DNA of 64,000 nt from Bowmanella denitrificans (GTDB lineage Bacteria > Pseudomonadota > Gammaproteobacteria > Enterobacterales > Alteromonadaceae), in NCBI RefSeq assembly GCF_002887595.1, contig NZ_PEBU01000012.1, positions 62,001 through 126,000 of the forward strand, given 5' to 3'. Position 1 is the stretch's first letter. Each line of letters opens with the position of its first letter. The translations under genes were made by a program, and so were the position numbers. The notes beneath the pieces were generated by a model, which had not been told where the DNA came from, ran no database searches, and saw nothing but the letters and a program-made list of their open reading frames with translations. Below are positions 62,655-64,000 of this stretch, one piece after another.

Positions 62655-64000
62655 ATGGTACAGATTTACAAAGCGGCCAAAGGCCGCAAGCCTGGACCGG
62701 TCAGTCTAGCCAAACAGCTTCTGACTATTGATGAGCTGGATCATGCTGGTATGGGGGTATGTCGCAGCCATCAGCCGGTGGTTTTTGTGGAAGGCGCATT
62801 ACCTGGTGAACAGGTAGAAACGCGCATCATCCAAAAAAAATCCCGCCACTGGCAGGGGCAGGCGGTGAAAGTATTGCAATCCAGTCCCGAGCGGATCGAG
62901 GCATTTTGCCCGCATATTAACCAATGTGGTGGCTGTCAGAATCAGCATATTGGTCAGACTGACCTGCTTGCACATAAGCAACAGGCGGTGGCGCAGTTGC
63001 TAAGTCGCCAGTCAGGGGTATCTGCACTGCCCTGGCAATCCCCTTTACAAGGGGACGATCGTCACTACAGAAGAAAGGCCAGACTGGCTGTCGATGCACA
63101 AGGCAAAGGCGGGCCAAGTATCGGTTTTCGTGCTAAAGGTAGCGAAAAGGTAGTGAACATCCGGCAATGCGCTATTCTAACTCCGGCATTGCAGTCGGTG
63201 CTCACGCCGCTGCTACAAGCTGTGAAGGCGTTAAAGGGCGTTAGAGCCATCGGACATATTAGTTTGCTGGATGCCGACAATCAGCTTCAGGTATGTTTGC
63301 GAGTTACCCGGGATTTACCGGCAGCCGATCTGGCGCAGTTGCGAATTCTGGCAGAGAAGTGCAAAGTTTCCCTGCTATTGGAAACAGCACCGGAACGCTT
63401 TGAATACCTTTCGGGTGAAAGGTTGAGTGCCAGTTATCAGCCTGCCACGGGACTGAACCTGACAATCGGCCCCAATGACTTTATTCAGGTCAATAGTGCC
63501 ATCAACCAGGCAATGGTGGCACAGGCTTTGGAATGGCTCGACATAGCACCAGGTGAACAGATATTGGATTTGTTTTGTGGTGTGGGTAACTTCAGCCTGC
63601 CGCTGGCCAAAGCTGGCACCAAGGTCGTCGGCATTGAAGGTGTTCAGGCCATGGTAACGCGTGCCAGGGACAATGCGCAGAATAACGGACTGGCGGTGGA
63701 TTTTCGCTGTATGGATCTCAGTGACAGTCAGGCATTACTTAGTTTACCGGTCAAGATGGATAAGGTGCTGCTTGATCCGGCCAGAGCTGGCGCCCTTGAG
63801 CTTATGCCTGTGCTGCACAAACTAAAACCCGGGGCGATTTGTTATGTGTCCTGCAATCCGGCAACCTTCGCCCGCGACATCGCCGTACTGGCCGAAAAAG
63901 GCTGGCGCATAGATAAGATCAATCTGATGGATATGTTTCCCAATACCGTTCATACCGAGTTGATGGCGCTACTAAAACCTTCCGGGGCAGCGCGCAAAGC
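62655..64000 (+). CDS. rlmD: 23S rRNA (uracil-1939-C5)-methyltransferase, 3' end cut
   Basis: From ATG 62655 the frame stays open to the window end (about 448 residues), near the usual RlmD length, so only a few residues are missing. The N-terminal TRAM domain (LTIDELDHAGMGVC) precedes iron-sulfur cluster cysteines (FCPHINQCGGCQ). The methyltransferase part shows LDLFCGVGNFSLPLA (SAM), DPARAGA and YVSCNPATFARD with the catalytic Cys. It follows acpS by 6 bp. Confidence 0.95.
   Translation, partial: MVQIYKAAKGRKPGPVSLAKQLLTIDELDHAGMGVCRSHQPVVFVEGALPGEQVETRIIQKKSRHWQGQAVKVLQSSPERIEAFCPHINQCGGCQNQHIGQTDLLAHKQQAVAQLLSRQSGVSALPWQSPLQGDDRHYRRKARLAVDAQGKGGPSIGFRAKGSEKVVNIRQCAILTPALQSVLTPLLQAVKALKGVRAIGHISLLDADNQLQVCLRVTRDLPAADLAQLRILAEKCKVSLLLETAPERFEYLSGERLSASYQPATGLNLTIGPNDFIQVNSAINQAMVAQALEWLDIAPGEQILDLFCGVGNFSLPLAKAGTKVVGIEGVQAMVTRARDNAQNNGLAVDFRCMDLSDSQALLSLPVKMDKVLLDPARAGALELMPVLHKLKPGAICYVSCNPATFARDIAVLAEKGWRIDKINLMDMFPNTVHTELMALLKPSGAARK

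Overview
The window reads as chromosomal DNA of a marine-type gammaproteobacterium, most probably Alteromonadales / Alteromonadaceae. This is inferred from protein style and from the loci pilTU-yggS-proC-yggT, gshB-yqgE-ruvX, tamAB, xerD...dsbC-recJ and recO-pdxJ-acpS-rlmD. It is gene dense and mostly housekeeping. I recognised no rRNA, tRNA, CRISPR array, phage or transposase gene. Both ends cut genes: pgi at the left and rlmD at the right.

Layout. 1-2.1 kb: central carbon genes pgi and tal on the minus strand. 2.3-3.5 kb: a decaying pair, a beta-barrel protein gene split by a 264-bp MITE and a DUF2834 gene with an early in-frame stop. 3.6-5.8 kb: yaaA, a MipA/OmpV protein and a DUF4426 protein. 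5.8-11.2 kb: yggT-proC-yggS facing pilT-pilU, a DUF2007 zinc-ribbon protein and a YbaK-like deacylase. 11.2-14.1 kb: a periplasmic binding protein, then gshB-yqgE-ruvX with a heptanucleotide array between yqgE and ruvX. 14.2-21.4 kb: an accessory-looking block (TPR protein, membrane protein, two-component system, LysR/SDR pair, GAF histidine kinase) lying between gshB and rsmE. 21.5-32.5 kb: rsmE, a VOC protein, tamA-tamB, mscS, an M48 lipoprotein, a LysE exporter and an FAD oxidoreductase. 32.5-39.6 kb: metK, with four tandem met boxes upstream, divergent from tkt-epd-pgk and a class I aldolase. 39.8-49.3 kb: a DUF481 protein, a repeat cluster, an M3 peptidase, an MFS/DeoR pair, an SDR, a lipid kinase, ohr/ohrR and a GyrI-like protein. 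49.2-51.8 kb: a tight thioesterase-fldB-folM-CLCA_X cluster. 52-64 kb: xerD, an accessory stretch (metalloprotease, GNATs, pdxH, ABM, Crp-like, nitroreductase, YdcZ), then dsbC-recJ, recO-pdxJ-acpS and rlmD.

How the genes work together. pgi, tal, tkt, epd, pgk and the class I aldolase serve the linked glycolysis and pentose-phosphate pathways, and epd with pdxJ, pdxH and yggS touches vitamin B6 supply and homeostasis. pilT and pilU retract type IV pili. tamAB, MipA/OmpV, DUF481 and the M48 and M3 lipoproteins belong to the envelope. ohr/ohrR, yaaA, gshB and dsbC handle oxidative or thiol stress.

The most notable non-coding signals are: a MITE whose conceptual excision restores a perfect signal peptide; two unrelated-position 7-bp tandem arrays; a family of double-hairpin repeats found in two convergent intergenic regions; and several operator-like arrangements (MetJ, OhrR, LysR and a 10-bp phased repeat beside a DeoR-type regulator). 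I found no convincing new defence or biosynthetic system; the candidates are listed with their limits.
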